Source: AP-15 sp963775875
GTDB taxonomy: Bacteria > Pseudomonadota > Alphaproteobacteria > ATCC43930 > CGMCC-115725
Reading direction: 5' to 3'
Length of the DNA stretch: 64,000 bases
Assembly (NCBI GenBank): GCA_963775875.1
Contig: CAVZKP010000015.1
Span: 186,001 to 250,000 of the forward strand
Shown here piece by piece: positions 24,826-33,400 of this stretch (the first letter of the stretch is position 1; each line of letters opens with the position of its first letter). The translations under genes were made by a program, and so were the position numbers. The notes under the pieces were generated by a model. The model searched no databases. It was given only the letters and a program-made list of their open reading frames with translations, and was not told the origin of the DNA.

Positions 24826-25977
24826 ATGGCCCATACGGTAGAGCCGGCACCCGCGGCGGAGAGCGTTGCGCCGCCGCCGCGGGCGAACCCGGATCTGGTC
24901 GGCCACGAGAGTGCCGAGCGCGAGCTCGAGCGGCTGTACCGGGCCGGCCGGCTGCCCCATGCGATCCTGCTGGGCGGTCCGCGCGGCGTAGGCAAGGCGA
25001 CTTTGGCCTTTCGCTTCGCCCGGTTTGTGCTGGCCCAAAGCGGGCAGGGGCCCGATGCCAGCGCGGATATCTTCGGCGGAGCCGACGAAGCCGGACTGGC
25101 AATCGATCCCCAAAGCGGGGTGTTCCGCCGGGTGGCGGCCGGCGGTCATGCCGACCTGCTGACCGTCGAGCGTGCTTGGGACCCAAGGCGAAGGCGGCTG
25201 CGCGCCGACATCTTGGTCGAGGATACGCGAGCGATCGCCGAGTTTTTCGGGCTGACTGCGGCTGAGGAGGGCTGGCGCATCGTCATTATCGACGGCGCCG
25301 AGGAGATGAATCGAAACGCGGCGAACGCGGTGCTCAAGATCCTCGAAGAGCCGCCGTTGCGCGCGTTGCTGCTGCTGGTCAGCCACAATCCCGGCCGGCT
25401 ATTGCCGACGATCCGGTCGCGTTGCCGGCGAATCATGCTCGCGGCGCCGGCATTGCCGGTGGCCGCCGGGCTAGTTGGGCGCTACCGCCCCGAACTGGAA
25501 AAGGTGGAGGCTGAAGCACTCGCCGCGGCTTGCGCTGGCAGCATCGGCCGGGCGGTCGAACTCGCCGGCAGCGGCGGGCTCGCGCTGTACCGCTCGCTGG
25601 TCGAATTGCTGTCACAAATCCCGGCGCTGGACGTCGGCCGGCTGCACGGCTTCGCCGACCGGCTCGCCCGCGCCGATGCCGAGGACGCATATCGGGCGAC
25701 CGGGGAATTGCTGTCGCAGTTTCTCGGCCGCTTGGCAGTGGGTGCGGCCCGGCGCGCGCCTGGCCAACCGCCAACTCCCGGCGGGATACTTGCCGGTGGA
25801 ATTGTCCCGAGCGAGGCAGCCACGATGCAGCACCTTGCCGCGCGCGCCAATGCCGCACGCTGGGCCGAGTTGCGGGCGCAAATCGAATGCAGCTTTGCCG
25901 CCACCGACGAGCTCAACCTCGACCGCAAGCAGACCATCCTCGGCGCGTTCTTTGCTATCGCCGAGACGGCGCGCTAA
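24826..25977 (+). CDS. holB: DNA polymerase III subunit delta'
   Basis: This is a 383-residue clamp-loader subunit. The N-terminal part has RANPDLVGHESAERELERLYRAGRLPHAILLGGPRGVGKATLAFRFARFVL (a P-loop of the delta' type), then LLTVERAWDPRRRRLRADILVEDTRAIAEFF and IIDGAEEMNRNAANAVLKILEEPPLRALLLLVSHNPGRLLPTIRSRCR, the SRC motif being intact. The usual Cys zinc module is absent, as in many alphaproteobacteria. A better ribosome-binding site (AAGGAAA) precedes an out-of-frame ATG at 24782. The 14 codons upstream of 24826 in the holB frame are Ala-rich and coding-like, so one missing base after 24784 may hide the true start. Confidence 0.93.
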   Translation: MAHTVEPAPAAESVAPPPRANPDLVGHESAERELERLYRAGRLPHAILLGGPRGVGKATLAFRFARFVLAQSGQGPDASADIFGGADEAGLAIDPQSGVFRRVAAGGHADLLTVERAWDPRRRRLRADILVEDTRAIAEFFGLTAAEEGWRIVIIDGAEEMNRNAANAVLKILEEPPLRALLLLVSHNPGRLLPTIRSRCRRIMLAAPALPVAAGLVGRYRPELEKVEAEALAAACAGSIGRAVELAGSGGLALYRSLVELLSQIPALDVGRLHGFADRLARADAEDAYRATGELLSQFLGRLAVGAARRAPGQPPTPGGILAGGIVPSEAATMQHLAARANAARWAELRAQIECSFAATDELNLDRKQTILGAFFAIAETAR

Positions 25978-26044
25978 AAACGGGCATCACCGCTCGCGCG
26001 TTGGATCGCCTGCGGTTCCGGCCCATATCTGGGCTTTGGAGAGG

Positions 26045-27583
26045 ATGATGAGCGCGGACCGGCCCTTTTTCGTCACCACGCCGATCTATTATGTCAACGA
26101 TTTGCCGCATCTCGGGCACGCCTATACCACGGTAGCCTGCGACGCGCTGGCGCGCTTCATGCGCCTCGACGGGCGCCGGGTCAAATTCCTGACTGGGACC
26201 GACGAGCATGGTCAAAAGGTCGAGCAGTCGGCGCGAGCCGCCGGGATCTCGCCGCAAGCCTTTGCCGACCGCATATCCGGAGCGTTCAGCGACATGAACC
26301 GGCTGCTCGATATCAGCCATGACGATTTCATCCGCACCACCGAGCCGCGCCACAGCCGCGCCGTCCAGGCGATCTGGCAGGAACTGGAACGCCGCGGCGA
26401 GATCTATCTCGGCCGCTTCGCCGGCTGGTATTCAGTCCGCGACGAGGCTTTTTACGACGAAAGCGAATTGATCGACGGCAAGGCGCCGACTGGGGCCGAG
26501 GTGGAATGGCTCGAGGAAGAAAATTACTTCTTTCGGCTATCCGCTTGGCAAGATAGATTATTGGCCCATTACGAGGCCAATCCCGATGCAGTCGCTCCGC
26601 GTAGCCGCCGGAACGAGGTGATCAGCTTCGTCCGCGGCGGGCTGCGAGATTTGTCGATTTCACGCACCAGCTTTACCTGGGGCATCCCGGTGCCGGGAGA
26701 CCCGAACCACGTCATCTATGTGTGGCTCGACGCGCTGACCAACTACATCACCGCACTCGGCTACCCGGATCTTGAAAACAGCGAGTTCACAACATATTGG
26801 CCGGCAGATCTTCACATGGTGGGTAAGGATATCGTGCGGTTTCATTCGGTCTATTGGCCGGCCTTTCTGATGGCCGCCGGGCTCGATCCGCCGCGCCGCG
26901 TGTTCGCCCATGGCTGGTGGACGGTCGAGGGTCGGAAAATGTCGAAATCACTCGGCAACTTCATCGCGCCCGATCGCCTCGTCGCCACCTACGGGCTCGA
27001 TCCGGTGCGCTATTTTTTGCTGCGGGAACTACCTTTCGGAAACGATGGCGATTTTTCACATCGCGCGGTCGTGGGTCGCCTCAATGGCGATCTCGCCAAT
27101 GATTTCGGCAATCTGGCACAGCGCGTGCTGGTCATGATCAGTCGCGACTGCGATGCCAGGGTGCCGGAGCCCGGGACCCGCGCCGCTGTCGACCAGGCAT
27201 TACTGGCGGCCGCGAGCGGCCTTCTCGACATCGTGCGCAAGCTTATGGAAGAACAGGCCTTTCACCTTGCGCTTGAGACGATCTGGCGGGTGGTTGCCGA
27301 TGCCAACCGCTATGTCGACGAGCAGGCGCCCTGGGTTCTGCGGCGCAGCGATCCGGGGCGGATGCGCACCGTTCTCTATACCCTCGCCGAGACGATCCGA
27401 ATGCTCGGGATTCTTGTACAACCCTTTGTTCCAGGCTCTGCGTCTAGGCTTTTGGACCAGCTCTCGGTGCCGGTGGGGTCGCGCGATTTTGGTGCCCTCG
27501 CCGCGACGCCTCTGGTCCCCGGGGCACGATTGCCAAAGCCGGTGGGCATTTTCCCGCGCTTTGTCGACGCGCCGGCGGCATGA
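26045..27583 (+). CDS. metG: Methionyl-tRNA synthetase
   Basis: This 512-residue class I synthetase is preceded by a GAGG site. Its HIGH-type motif is PHLGHAYT (residues 21-28), the 'ELIDGKAPTGAEVEWLEEENYFFRLS' anticodon-side connective peptide is present, and KMSKSLGN is the second signature. The zinc-knuckle cysteines found in E. coli-type MetG are missing, so this is the zinc-free short form, without the C-terminal tRNA-binding extension. It charges tRNA-Met. Its TGA overlaps the tatD ATG. The open frame extends far upstream to 25475 inside holB in another frame, which is only a shadow. Confidence 0.96.
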   Translation: MMSADRPFFVTTPIYYVNDLPHLGHAYTTVACDALARFMRLDGRRVKFLTGTDEHGQKVEQSARAAGISPQAFADRISGAFSDMNRLLDISHDDFIRTTEPRHSRAVQAIWQELERRGEIYLGRFAGWYSVRDEAFYDESELIDGKAPTGAEVEWLEEENYFFRLSAWQDRLLAHYEANPDAVAPRSRRNEVISFVRGGLRDLSISRTSFTWGIPVPGDPNHVIYVWLDALTNYITALGYPDLENSEFTTYWPADLHMVGKDIVRFHSVYWPAFLMAAGLDPPRRVFAHGWWTVEGRKMSKSLGNFIAPDRLVATYGLDPVRYFLLRELPFGNDGDFSHRAVVGRLNGDLANDFGNLAQRVLVMISRDCDARVPEPGTRAAVDQALLAAASGLLDIVRKLMEEQAFHLALETIWRVVADANRYVDEQAPWVLRRSDPGRMRTVLYTLAETIRMLGILVQPFVPGSASRLLDQLSVPVGSRDFGALAATPLVPGARLPKPVGIFPRFVDAPAA

Positions 27584-28383
27584 GCGGCGGCGGGAATAGG
27601 GGTCCGATGCTGGTCGACAGTCACTGCCATCTCGACTTCGCCGATTTCGCCGCCGAGCGCGAAGCGGTCATCGTTCGCGCACGGGCGGCCGGGGTCGGGA
27701 CCATGCTGACGATCAGCACTCGGCTCGACCAATTCGCAGGGGTGCGCGCGATTGCCGAAAGCGACGACGCAATCTGGTGTTCGGTCGGCGCCCATCCCCA
27801 CGAGGCCTTCGACCACGCCGCCCTGCTACCCGATCAGCTGTCGGCCCTGGCCAACCATCCCAAGGTCGTTGGGATCGGCGAGACCGGGCTCGATTTCCAC
27901 TATGATCTGAGCCCGCGCGACATCCAGGAACGCGTCTTCCGCGCTCATATTGCGGCCTCGCGCACGACCGGATTGCCGCTGATCGTCCACGCCCGCGAGG
28001 CCGACGGCGAGATCGCCGGGATCCTCGACGAAGAACGGCCGCCGCCCGGGGTTTTGCATTGTTTCAGCAGCGGCCGGACTTTGGCCGAGGCGGCGCTGGC
28101 CCTCGGCTTTTACATCTCGATTTCGGGGATTGTAACCTTCAAGAACGCCGATGATCTGCGCGCGATCGTCCGCGACCTGCCGCTCGACCGGCTGCTGATC
28201 GAGACCGACAGCCCCTATCTGGCCCCGGTGCCGTATCGCGGCAAGCGCAACGAGCCGGCCTTCGTCGCCGCAACGGCGGCGGCCGTAGCCTCGCTGAAGG
28301 GGATCGAACCGGAGCAGCTGGCGGCGGCGACCAGCGCCAATTTCTTTCGCCTGTTTGCCAAGGCGGCTGCGCCTTCATTATGA
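27580..28383 (+). CDS. tatD: TatD family metal-dependent deoxyribonuclease
   Basis: This 267-residue TIM-barrel hydrolase has all the metal-binding segments: DSHCHLDFADF (HxH), GIGETGLDFHYD (Glu), LIVHAREADGE (His), VLHCFSSG (His) and IETDSPYLAPVPYRGKRNEP (Asp). TatD proteins act as 3'-5' exonucleases and in DNA repair. Translation may begin at 27580 (overlapping metG, ATGA) or at ATG 27607, which has its own AGGGGT site and lies nearer the conserved start. It overlaps the next gene by 4 bp. Confidence 0.94.
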   Translation: MSGGGNRGPMLVDSHCHLDFADFAAEREAVIVRARAAGVGTMLTISTRLDQFAGVRAIAESDDAIWCSVGAHPHEAFDHAALLPDQLSALANHPKVVGIGETGLDFHYDLSPRDIQERVFRAHIAASRTTGLPLIVHAREADGEIAGILDEERPPPGVLHCFSSGRTLAEAALALGFYISISGIVTFKNADDLRAIVRDLPLDRLLIETDSPYLAPVPYRGKRNEPAFVAATAAAVASLKGIEPEQLAAATSANFFRLFAKAAAPSL

Positions 28384-29153
28384 AAGTGACGATCCTCGGT
28401 TGCGGCGCGTCGACCGGGGTGCCGGCGATCGGTCCGAACTGGGGCCGCTGCGATCCGGCCGATTCGCGCAACCGCCGCCGACGTGCCTCGGTGCTGGTCG
28501 AAGTGGGGCGGGTGGCGATCCTGATCGACACCTCGCCGGATCTGCGCGAGCAATTGATCGATGCGCGGGTGTCGCGGCTCGATGCGGTGGTGATGACCCA
28601 TGCGCATGCCGACCACCTCCACGGCATCGACGATTTGCGCGGGTTGAACCGGCTGATGGGCCAGGCGATCCCGCTCTGGGCCGACGGCGAAACCCTGGCG
28701 GAAATCCGCCACCGGTTCGGCTATGTCCTCGAGCCGGTCTCGGAACCGGGCAGATATTACAAGCCGACTTTGGTGCCACACGAGATTCGCGGCCCGTTTG
28801 CGGTCGACGGGGTCAGGATCGTCCCCTTTGTGCAGGATCACGGGTTCAGCACGACCCTCGGCTTTCGCATCGGGCCGATGGCATATTCCACCGATGTTAC
28901 CATGCTGGACGAAGACGCCTTTGCCGCAATCGCCGGTGTCGAGCTGTGGATCGTCGACTGCCTGCGACGTGCGCCGCATCCGACCCACAGCCATCTCGAA
29001 CAGACGCTCGCCTGGATCGCCCGGGTAGGCCCGCGGCGCGCGGCGCTGACCCATATGGATCAGAGCCTCGATTATCGTGAGCTCAGCGCCGAATTGCCCG
29101 CCGGGGTCGAGCCCGGTCGGGACGGCCTGATCGTCGAGCTGCCGGACCCGTGA
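28380..29153 (+). CDS. MBL-fold metallo-hydrolase (PhnP-like)
   Basis: This 257-residue protein starts MKVTILGCGASTGVPAIG, the pattern of the PhnP/RNase Z side of the metallo-beta-lactamase superfamily. The dinuclear metal motif is MTHAHADHLHGIDDLR (HxHxDH). Further metal ligands are VPFVQDHGFSTTLGFRI, AYSTDVTML and ALTHMDQSLDY. The likely activity is a phosphodiesterase on a cyclic or nucleotide substrate, as for PhnP; no phosphonate genes are near. It lies in the common metG-tatD-MBL order and overlaps both neighbours by 4 bp. Confidence 0.9.
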   Translation: MKVTILGCGASTGVPAIGPNWGRCDPADSRNRRRRASVLVEVGRVAILIDTSPDLREQLIDARVSRLDAVVMTHAHADHLHGIDDLRGLNRLMGQAIPLWADGETLAEIRHRFGYVLEPVSEPGRYYKPTLVPHEIRGPFAVDGVRIVPFVQDHGFSTTLGFRIGPMAYSTDVTMLDEDAFAAIAGVELWIVDCLRRAPHPTHSHLEQTLAWIARVGPRRAALTHMDQSLDYRELSAELPAGVEPGRDGLIVELPDP

Positions 29154-29596
29154 TCCGGCGGGCAATTCGGCAGGACCGCGCCGCCGTCGAAGCGATCGTT
29201 CGAGCGGCCTATTCGCCTTATATCGAACGGATCGGCAAGCTGCCTGGTCCGATGCTTGATGACTATGGCATGCGGATCGCCGAGGGCGCCGTCACGGTGC
29301 TGGAAGAGCCGGACGGCCAGATCGCGGCGATCATCGTGCTGTCGCCGAAGCCGGATCATCTGCTGGTCGACAACATCGCGGTGCGGCCGGATCGCCAGCG
29401 GCACGGCCTCGGCCGCGCGCTGCTCGGCTTTGCCGAGTTGCAGGCGCGCCGCGCCGGCTTGACCGAGCTGCGGCTTTATACCCATGAAAAGATGACCGAA
29501 AACATCGCGCTCTACGAGCGGCTCGGTTTCACCGAGACCGGCCGCAGCCACGAGGCCGGCTATGATCGAGTTTTCATGCGCAAGCTTATCGAATAA
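29150..29596 (+). CDS. GNAT family N-acetyltransferase
   Basis: This 148-residue protein with a GTG start overlaps the previous stop by 4 bp (GTGA). The start IRRAIRQDRAAVEAIVRAAYSPYIERIGKLPGPMLDDY and the acetyl-CoA loop VDNIAVRPDRQRHGLGRALLGFAELQARRAG (about residues 85-115) are typical. The C-terminus ends IALYERLGFTETGRSHEAGYDRVFMRK. The substrate is unknown. It is the last gene of the tatD run; downstream there is an AT-rich palindrome and a gene remnant. Confidence 0.9.
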   Translation: MIRRAIRQDRAAVEAIVRAAYSPYIERIGKLPGPMLDDYGMRIAEGAVTVLEEPDGQIAAIIVLSPKPDHLLVDNIAVRPDRQRHGLGRALLGFAELQARRAGLTELRLYTHEKMTENIALYERLGFTETGRSHEAGYDRVFMRKLIE

Positions 29597-29600
29597 TTTC

Positions 29601-29616
29601 CATAATATATATTATG
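29601..29616. promoter_or_regulatory. Perfect 16-bp AT-rich palindrome CATAATATATATTATG
   Basis: This palindrome stands out in a GC-rich region, directly after the acetyltransferase stop. It could be an operator or the weak remains of a promoter. It overlaps the end of a possible gene remnant on the minus strand. Confidence 0.4.
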
Positions 29617-29625
29617 CGACATACG

Positions 29626-29745
29626 GAAATCCTCGCGCTTGACAACGCCAAAAGCCGCCTCGACCCGCGCATCCTCGACCCCGGCCGCTGCCATGACGTG
29701 TATCGCATCGGCGCGGCGGACGATCTCCAATTCTGACGCTTCCAC
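29626..29745 (-). pseudogene. Possible remnant of a protein-L-isoaspartate methyltransferase N-terminus
   Basis: The minus-strand frame starting at 29745 reads VRRADAIHVMAAAGVEDARVEAAFGVVKREDF. This resembles the opening helices of PCM-type methyltransferases, usually '..R...V..L...GI.D.RVL.A...VPRE.FV'. Straight after KREDF it runs into the AT-rich palindrome and an unrelated tail, so the catalytic domain is missing. I see only about 40 residues, and the assignment rests on a short pattern. Confidence 0.35.
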
Positions 29746-29808
29746 CCACTATTACCTCCCCGACTGACGGCTTATGTTGGTTGCGGCAACATAGCACAGG
29801 AGGTGCGG

Positions 29809-31041
29809 GTGGATCTGCCGCCCGGATTTCGGCTCACGATCGAGGACCAGCCGTCGGCCAAGGACTGGGACCGGCTCGGCGTCGCTCTCGACAAGTATAA
29901 CCGTGATTTTCTCGGCGAGACCGGCTTCTCCCGAATGGGCTTTTTCGTGCGCGCCGAGGACAGCGAGATCATGGCCGGGCTGGTCGGTACGACATACGCC
30001 GGCTGGCTGTTTGTCGCCGAACTTTGGGTGCATGCCGATTTGCGCCGTCGCGGCATCGGCAGCCGATTGCTGGCTTTGGCGGAGCAGCGCGCCGTCGAGT
30101 TCGGCTGCCACTCGGCTATGCTCGACACGTTTTCGTTTCAGGGCCCACTATTCTATCCGCGCTTCGGGTACGAGGTTTACGGCACGCTCGATTACACGCC
30201 CGATCACCAGCGTTTCTTTATGAGGAAGCGCCTGAACCCCGGAGACTCGATGAACCGGCCTCTTGACCGCTTGCTGGCGATCATGGCGCGGCTGCGCGAC
30301 CCGAAGCGCGGCTGCCCGTGGGACCGCGAGCAGGATTTCGCCACGATCGCCCCCTATACGATCGAGGAGGCCTATGAGGTCGCCGACGCGATCGCCCGCG
30401 ATGACATGGCGGGGCTCAAGGACGAGCTCGGCGACCTGTTGTTCCAGGTCGTCTTTCATGCCCGCATCGCCGAGGAGGCCGGCTTGTTCGCGTTTGACGA
30501 CGTCGCCGCGGCGATCGCCGACAAGATGGTGCGCCGCCACCCGCATGTGTTCGGCACCGCTGAGATCGGCTCGGCCGCGGCGCAGACCGAGGCTTGGGAA
30601 GAGCACAAGGCCAACGAGCGCCGTGCCCGGGCCGAAGCGGCCGGGACCAGCGAGAGCGTTCTCGACGGCGTGGCGCGTGCCCTCCCTGCCCTATTGCGCG
30701 CGGCCAAGATCCAGCAGCGCGCGGCGCGGATCGGCTTCGACTGGCCGCAGGCGCGCCCGGTCATCGCCAAGCTGGCCGAGGAGATCGCCGAACTCGAAGC
30801 CGAACTCGATGCGGATGCCAATCCCGAGAAGGTCGAGGATGAGATGGGCGACATCCTGTTCGCCGCTGCCAACCTCGCGCGCAAGCTCGATCTCGACCCG
30901 GAAGCGGCATTGCGTCGCGCCACCGCCAAATTCGAGCGCCGCTTTCGCCGCGTCGAGGCGCTCGCCGCCGAGCGCTGCGCCGGCAGCGATCTCGACGCGC
31001 TCGAAATGCTGTGGCAACAGGTCAAGCGCGAGGAGCGCTAA
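29809..31041 (+). CDS. mazG: GNAT acetyltransferase joined in frame to MazG nucleotide pyrophosphohydrolase
   Basis: One uninterrupted frame covers two proteins. Residues 1-145 form a GNAT-like domain (GFSRMGFFVRAEDSEIMAGL, AELWVHADLRRRGIGSRLLALAEQRA, GPLFYPRFGYEVYGTLDY). From ATG 30250 comes complete MazG: LLAIMARLRDPKRGCPWDREQDF, EEAYEVADAI and DELGDLLFQVVFHARIAEE, then the second helical half with EEIAELEAEL and KVEDEMGDILFAAANLARKL. MazG hydrolyses NTPs, including dNTPs and abnormal nucleotides. GGAG lies 5 bases before ATG 30250, so MazG probably also has, or only has, its own start, and the fusion may be an indel artefact. The GNAT start GTG 29809 follows AGGAGG by 5 bases. Confidence 0.85.
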   Translation: MDLPPGFRLTIEDQPSAKDWDRLGVALDKYNRDFLGETGFSRMGFFVRAEDSEIMAGLVGTTYAGWLFVAELWVHADLRRRGIGSRLLALAEQRAVEFGCHSAMLDTFSFQGPLFYPRFGYEVYGTLDYTPDHQRFFMRKRLNPGDSMNRPLDRLLAIMARLRDPKRGCPWDREQDFATIAPYTIEEAYEVADAIARDDMAGLKDELGDLLFQVVFHARIAEEAGLFAFDDVAAAIADKMVRRHPHVFGTAEIGSAAAQTEAWEEHKANERRARAEAAGTSESVLDGVARALPALLRAAKIQQRAARIGFDWPQARPVIAKLAEEIAELEAELDADANPEKVEDEMGDILFAAANLARKLDLDPEAALRRATAKFERRFRRVEALAAERCAGSDLDALEMLWQQVKREER

Positions 31042-32273
31042 TGCAGCCTTTGCTGGTGGCGCAGGCGAGCGAGATCGGCGTCAGAGAGACGCACCGAAAG
31101 GTGAGCGGCTTCGCTGTCGTCGCGGCGGCCTAGCACCTCGCCGTGCTGGTAGACCCAGGCCAGTGTTTTGCCGTCGCTCAGCGGGATGTCGAGCCGCACC
31201 GCGCGGATGTCGCTTTGCAGCCGGCGATCGATCAGAGCGAGCAGCGCATCGCACCCCTCGCCGGTCGCGGCTGACAAGGCGGCGATCTGCGAATTTCGCA
31301 AAGCGTGGTTTTCGAGACTGGCGCGCCGGGCGGGATCGAGCAGGTCGATCTTGTTCATCGCCTCGATCAGCCCGTCCTCGGCCGTCTCGTCGAGCCCGAG
31401 ATCGGCGAGCACTGCTAGCACGTCGTCGCGCTGGGCTTCGCTGTCCGGGTGATCAGCGTCGCGTACATGGACCACGATATCGGCTTCGGTGACCTCTTCC
31501 AGGGTGGCGCGAAAGGCGGCGACCAGATGGGTCGGCAGATCGGAGATAAACCCGACCGTGTCGGATAGGATTGCGGTGCGGCCCGACGCCAGTTCAAGCC
31601 GCCGCATCGTAGGGTCGAGGGTCGCGAACAGCATGTCGCCGGCGGTCACCGTGGAACGGGTCAGGCGGTTGAACAGAGTTGATTTTCCGGCATTGGTGTA
31701 GCCCACCAGGGCCACCACCGGATAGGGCACCCGGCGCCGCGCTTCGCGGTGCAGGGCGCGGGTGCGCTTGGTCGCGTCGAGTTCGCGCTTCAGCCGGGCG
31801 ATGCGCTCGCCAATCAGCCGGCGGTCGATTTCGAGCTGGCTTTCGCCAGGACCGCCAAGAAACCCGAACCCGCCACGCTGGCGTTCGAGATGGGTCCAGG
31901 AGCGCACCAGCCGCGAGCGTTGATAAGATAATGCCGCCAATTCGACCTGCAGGCGGCCCTCATGCGTGCGCGCCCGCGCGCCGAAGATCTCCAGAATTAG
32001 CCCGGTTCGGTCGATGACCTTGGCCTGCCAGCTTTTTTCGAGATTGCGCTGCTGCACCGGCGACAAAGTTCCATCAATGACGACCAGCCCGATCTCGTTC
32101 TCGCTGATCATCTCGCGAAAGTTGTCGACGGTGCCGCTACCGAGCAGGCTGCCCGGGCGCGGCCGCGCAATGCGCGTTATTTCAGCGCGCACAACATCGA
32201 GACGGATCGCCCGCGCCAAGCCGACCGCCTCCTCCAGGCGCGCTTCGCGCGAACGGGCCTGGGTTTCGGCCAC
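31038..32273 (-). CDS. hflX: GTPase HflX
   Basis: This is a ribosome-associated GTPase. Its N-terminal HflX domain (ARLEEAVGLARAIRLDVV, RPGSLLGSGTVDNF, VVIDGTLSPVQQRNLEKSWQAKVIDRTGLILEIF) precedes GFGFLGGPGESQLEIDRR, the G domain VALVGYTNAGKSTLFNRLT, DTVGFISDLPTHLVAAF and NKIDLL. The GTG at 32273 gives 411 residues, but the frame continues upstream with a real HflX-like start (RALVIHPTPKSAPGRGV), so the true start lies near 32356. There an ATG with a GGGGGAGG site is out of frame by one base (ATGGGTTAG). The stop overlaps that of mazG, which faces it. Confidence 0.93.
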   Translation of the reverse strand: MAETQARSREARLEEAVGLARAIRLDVVRAEITRIARPRPGSLLGSGTVDNFREMISENEIGLVVIDGTLSPVQQRNLEKSWQAKVIDRTGLILEIFGARARTHEGRLQVELAALSYQRSRLVRSWTHLERQRGGFGFLGGPGESQLEIDRRLIGERIARLKRELDATKRTRALHREARRRVPYPVVALVGYTNAGKSTLFNRLTRSTVTAGDMLFATLDPTMRRLELASGRTAILSDTVGFISDLPTHLVAAFRATLEEVTEADIVVHVRDADHPDSEAQRDDVLAVLADLGLDETAEDGLIEAMNKIDLLDPARRASLENHALRNSQIAALSAATGEGCDALLALIDRRLQSDIRAVRLDIPLSDGKTLAWVYQHGEVLGRRDDSEAAHLSVRLSDADLARLRHQQRLH

Positions 32274-32368
32274 GCCACGACCAGGCGCGGATTTCGGCGT
32301 CGGATGGATAACGAGCGCGCGGCCGGTCGAACTGCCGTCCGCCAGCGCTAACCCATCCTCCCCCCGGC

Positions 32369-32620
32369 TCAGGATTCTTCGTTCTCCCTGCCCGGCTCGA
32401 ACAGCTGGATCGGCTGCGCCGGCATCACCGTCGAAATTGCGTGTTTGTAGACCAGCTGCGAATGCGCATCGCGCCGCAACAGCACGCAGAAATTATCAAA
32501 CCAGGTGATGATCCCTTGCAACTTGACGCCATTGACGAGAAAGACGGTAACCGGTGTTTTGTTTTTTCGGACGTGGTTAAGAAACACGTCCTGGACATTT
32601 TGCGATTTCTCCGCAGACAT
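32369..32620 (-). CDS. hfq: RNA chaperone Hfq
   Basis: This 83-residue protein starts at MSAEKSQNVQDVFLN. The Sm1 motif (KTPVTVFLVNGVKLQGIITWFDNFCVLLRR) and the Sm2 segment (QLVYKHAISTVMPAQPI) are complete, with the YKH signature. The hexamer pairs small RNAs with mRNAs. The C-terminal tail is short (QLFEPGRENEES), as in alphaproteobacteria. hflX follows directly, as usual. An alternative ATG at 32632 would add four residues. Confidence 0.97.
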   Translation of the reverse strand: MSAEKSQNVQDVFLNHVRKNKTPVTVFLVNGVKLQGIITWFDNFCVLLRRDAHSQLVYKHAISTVMPAQPIQLFEPGRENEES

Positions 32621-32731
32621 GGGTGTCCCCATTCCCTTTTTGGAGCCGAGTCGGCCCGACTCACGCCAAATCGGCAGGCACCCGGGAAGCCGCCGGGCTG
32701 CCGGTACGAAGATAGGCTCGCCCGAGGTAAA

Positions 32732-33400
32732 TCACAAGCCCCGGATAAAGCGAAACAGTGCCGCAGGATCGGAAAACGTAAGTCGCGGCGCGTGTTCCAG
32801 CAATTCTTCGGATGCCGGTTCGCCGCCGAGCAAAACCGGCACGCAGCCGCTGTTGACGGCGCATTCCATGTCGACCCCGGTGTCACCGACGAACCACACA
32901 GCCTCACCTGCCGCGATCCCGCTCGGCTCCAGCGCCATGCGGACCGGAGCGGCGTCGGGCTTGTCCGCGACCGCGTCGCCGGCGCCCACCACCCGACCGA
33001 AGTAAGATACCCAGCCGATTTGCTCGGCCTCGCGCCGTAGCAGGGCGCCGGTCTTGTTGCTGACGATGCCGAGAAAGATGTCTTCCGCGGCGAGCCCGCG
33101 CAGCAATTCCTCGCGGCCCGGCAGTGCTGCTAACCGTTCGAGGTGGATGGCGCGAAAGCAATCGAGATAGATCTCGCGCGCCTCCTCCCAGCGGTCGCCG
33201 AAATGAAGCGGGAAGCTCTCACGAAGGCTGAGGCGCACCCGTGCCCTGGTTTCTTCGATCGACCAGAGCGGTCTGCCCATCGCCGCCATGCACAGATTCA
33301 AGGCCTCGTGGATCGTCGCCCAGCTGTCGACCAAGGTGTTGTCCCAATCGAACACAATCGCCCGCGGGCGGACGAAACCCGGCGGGGGCGCAATACTCAT
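32732..33400 (-). CDS. HAD-family hydrolase (phosphoglycolate phosphatase-like)
   Basis: This 222-residue protein has HAD motif 1 AIVFDWDNTLVDSW (nucleophile Asp in DWDNT), motif 2 in LGIVSNKTG, motif 3 K in ADKPDAAPV, and motif 4 VWFVGDTGVDMECAVNSGC. The cap domain is the small helical type found in Gph-like phosphatases. Its ATG overlaps the aminotransferase stop (ATGA). The substrate is unknown. It lies in the ntr-hfq run, 111 bases before hfq. Confidence 0.9.
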   Translation of the reverse strand: MSIAPPPGFVRPRAIVFDWDNTLVDSWATIHEALNLCMAAMGRPLWSIEETRARVRLSLRESFPLHFGDRWEEAREIYLDCFRAIHLERLAALPGREELLRGLAAEDIFLGIVSNKTGALLRREAEQIGWVSYFGRVVGAGDAVADKPDAAPVRMALEPSGIAAGEAVWFVGDTGVDMECAVNSGCVPVLLGGEPASEELLEHAPRLTFSDPAALFRFIRGL

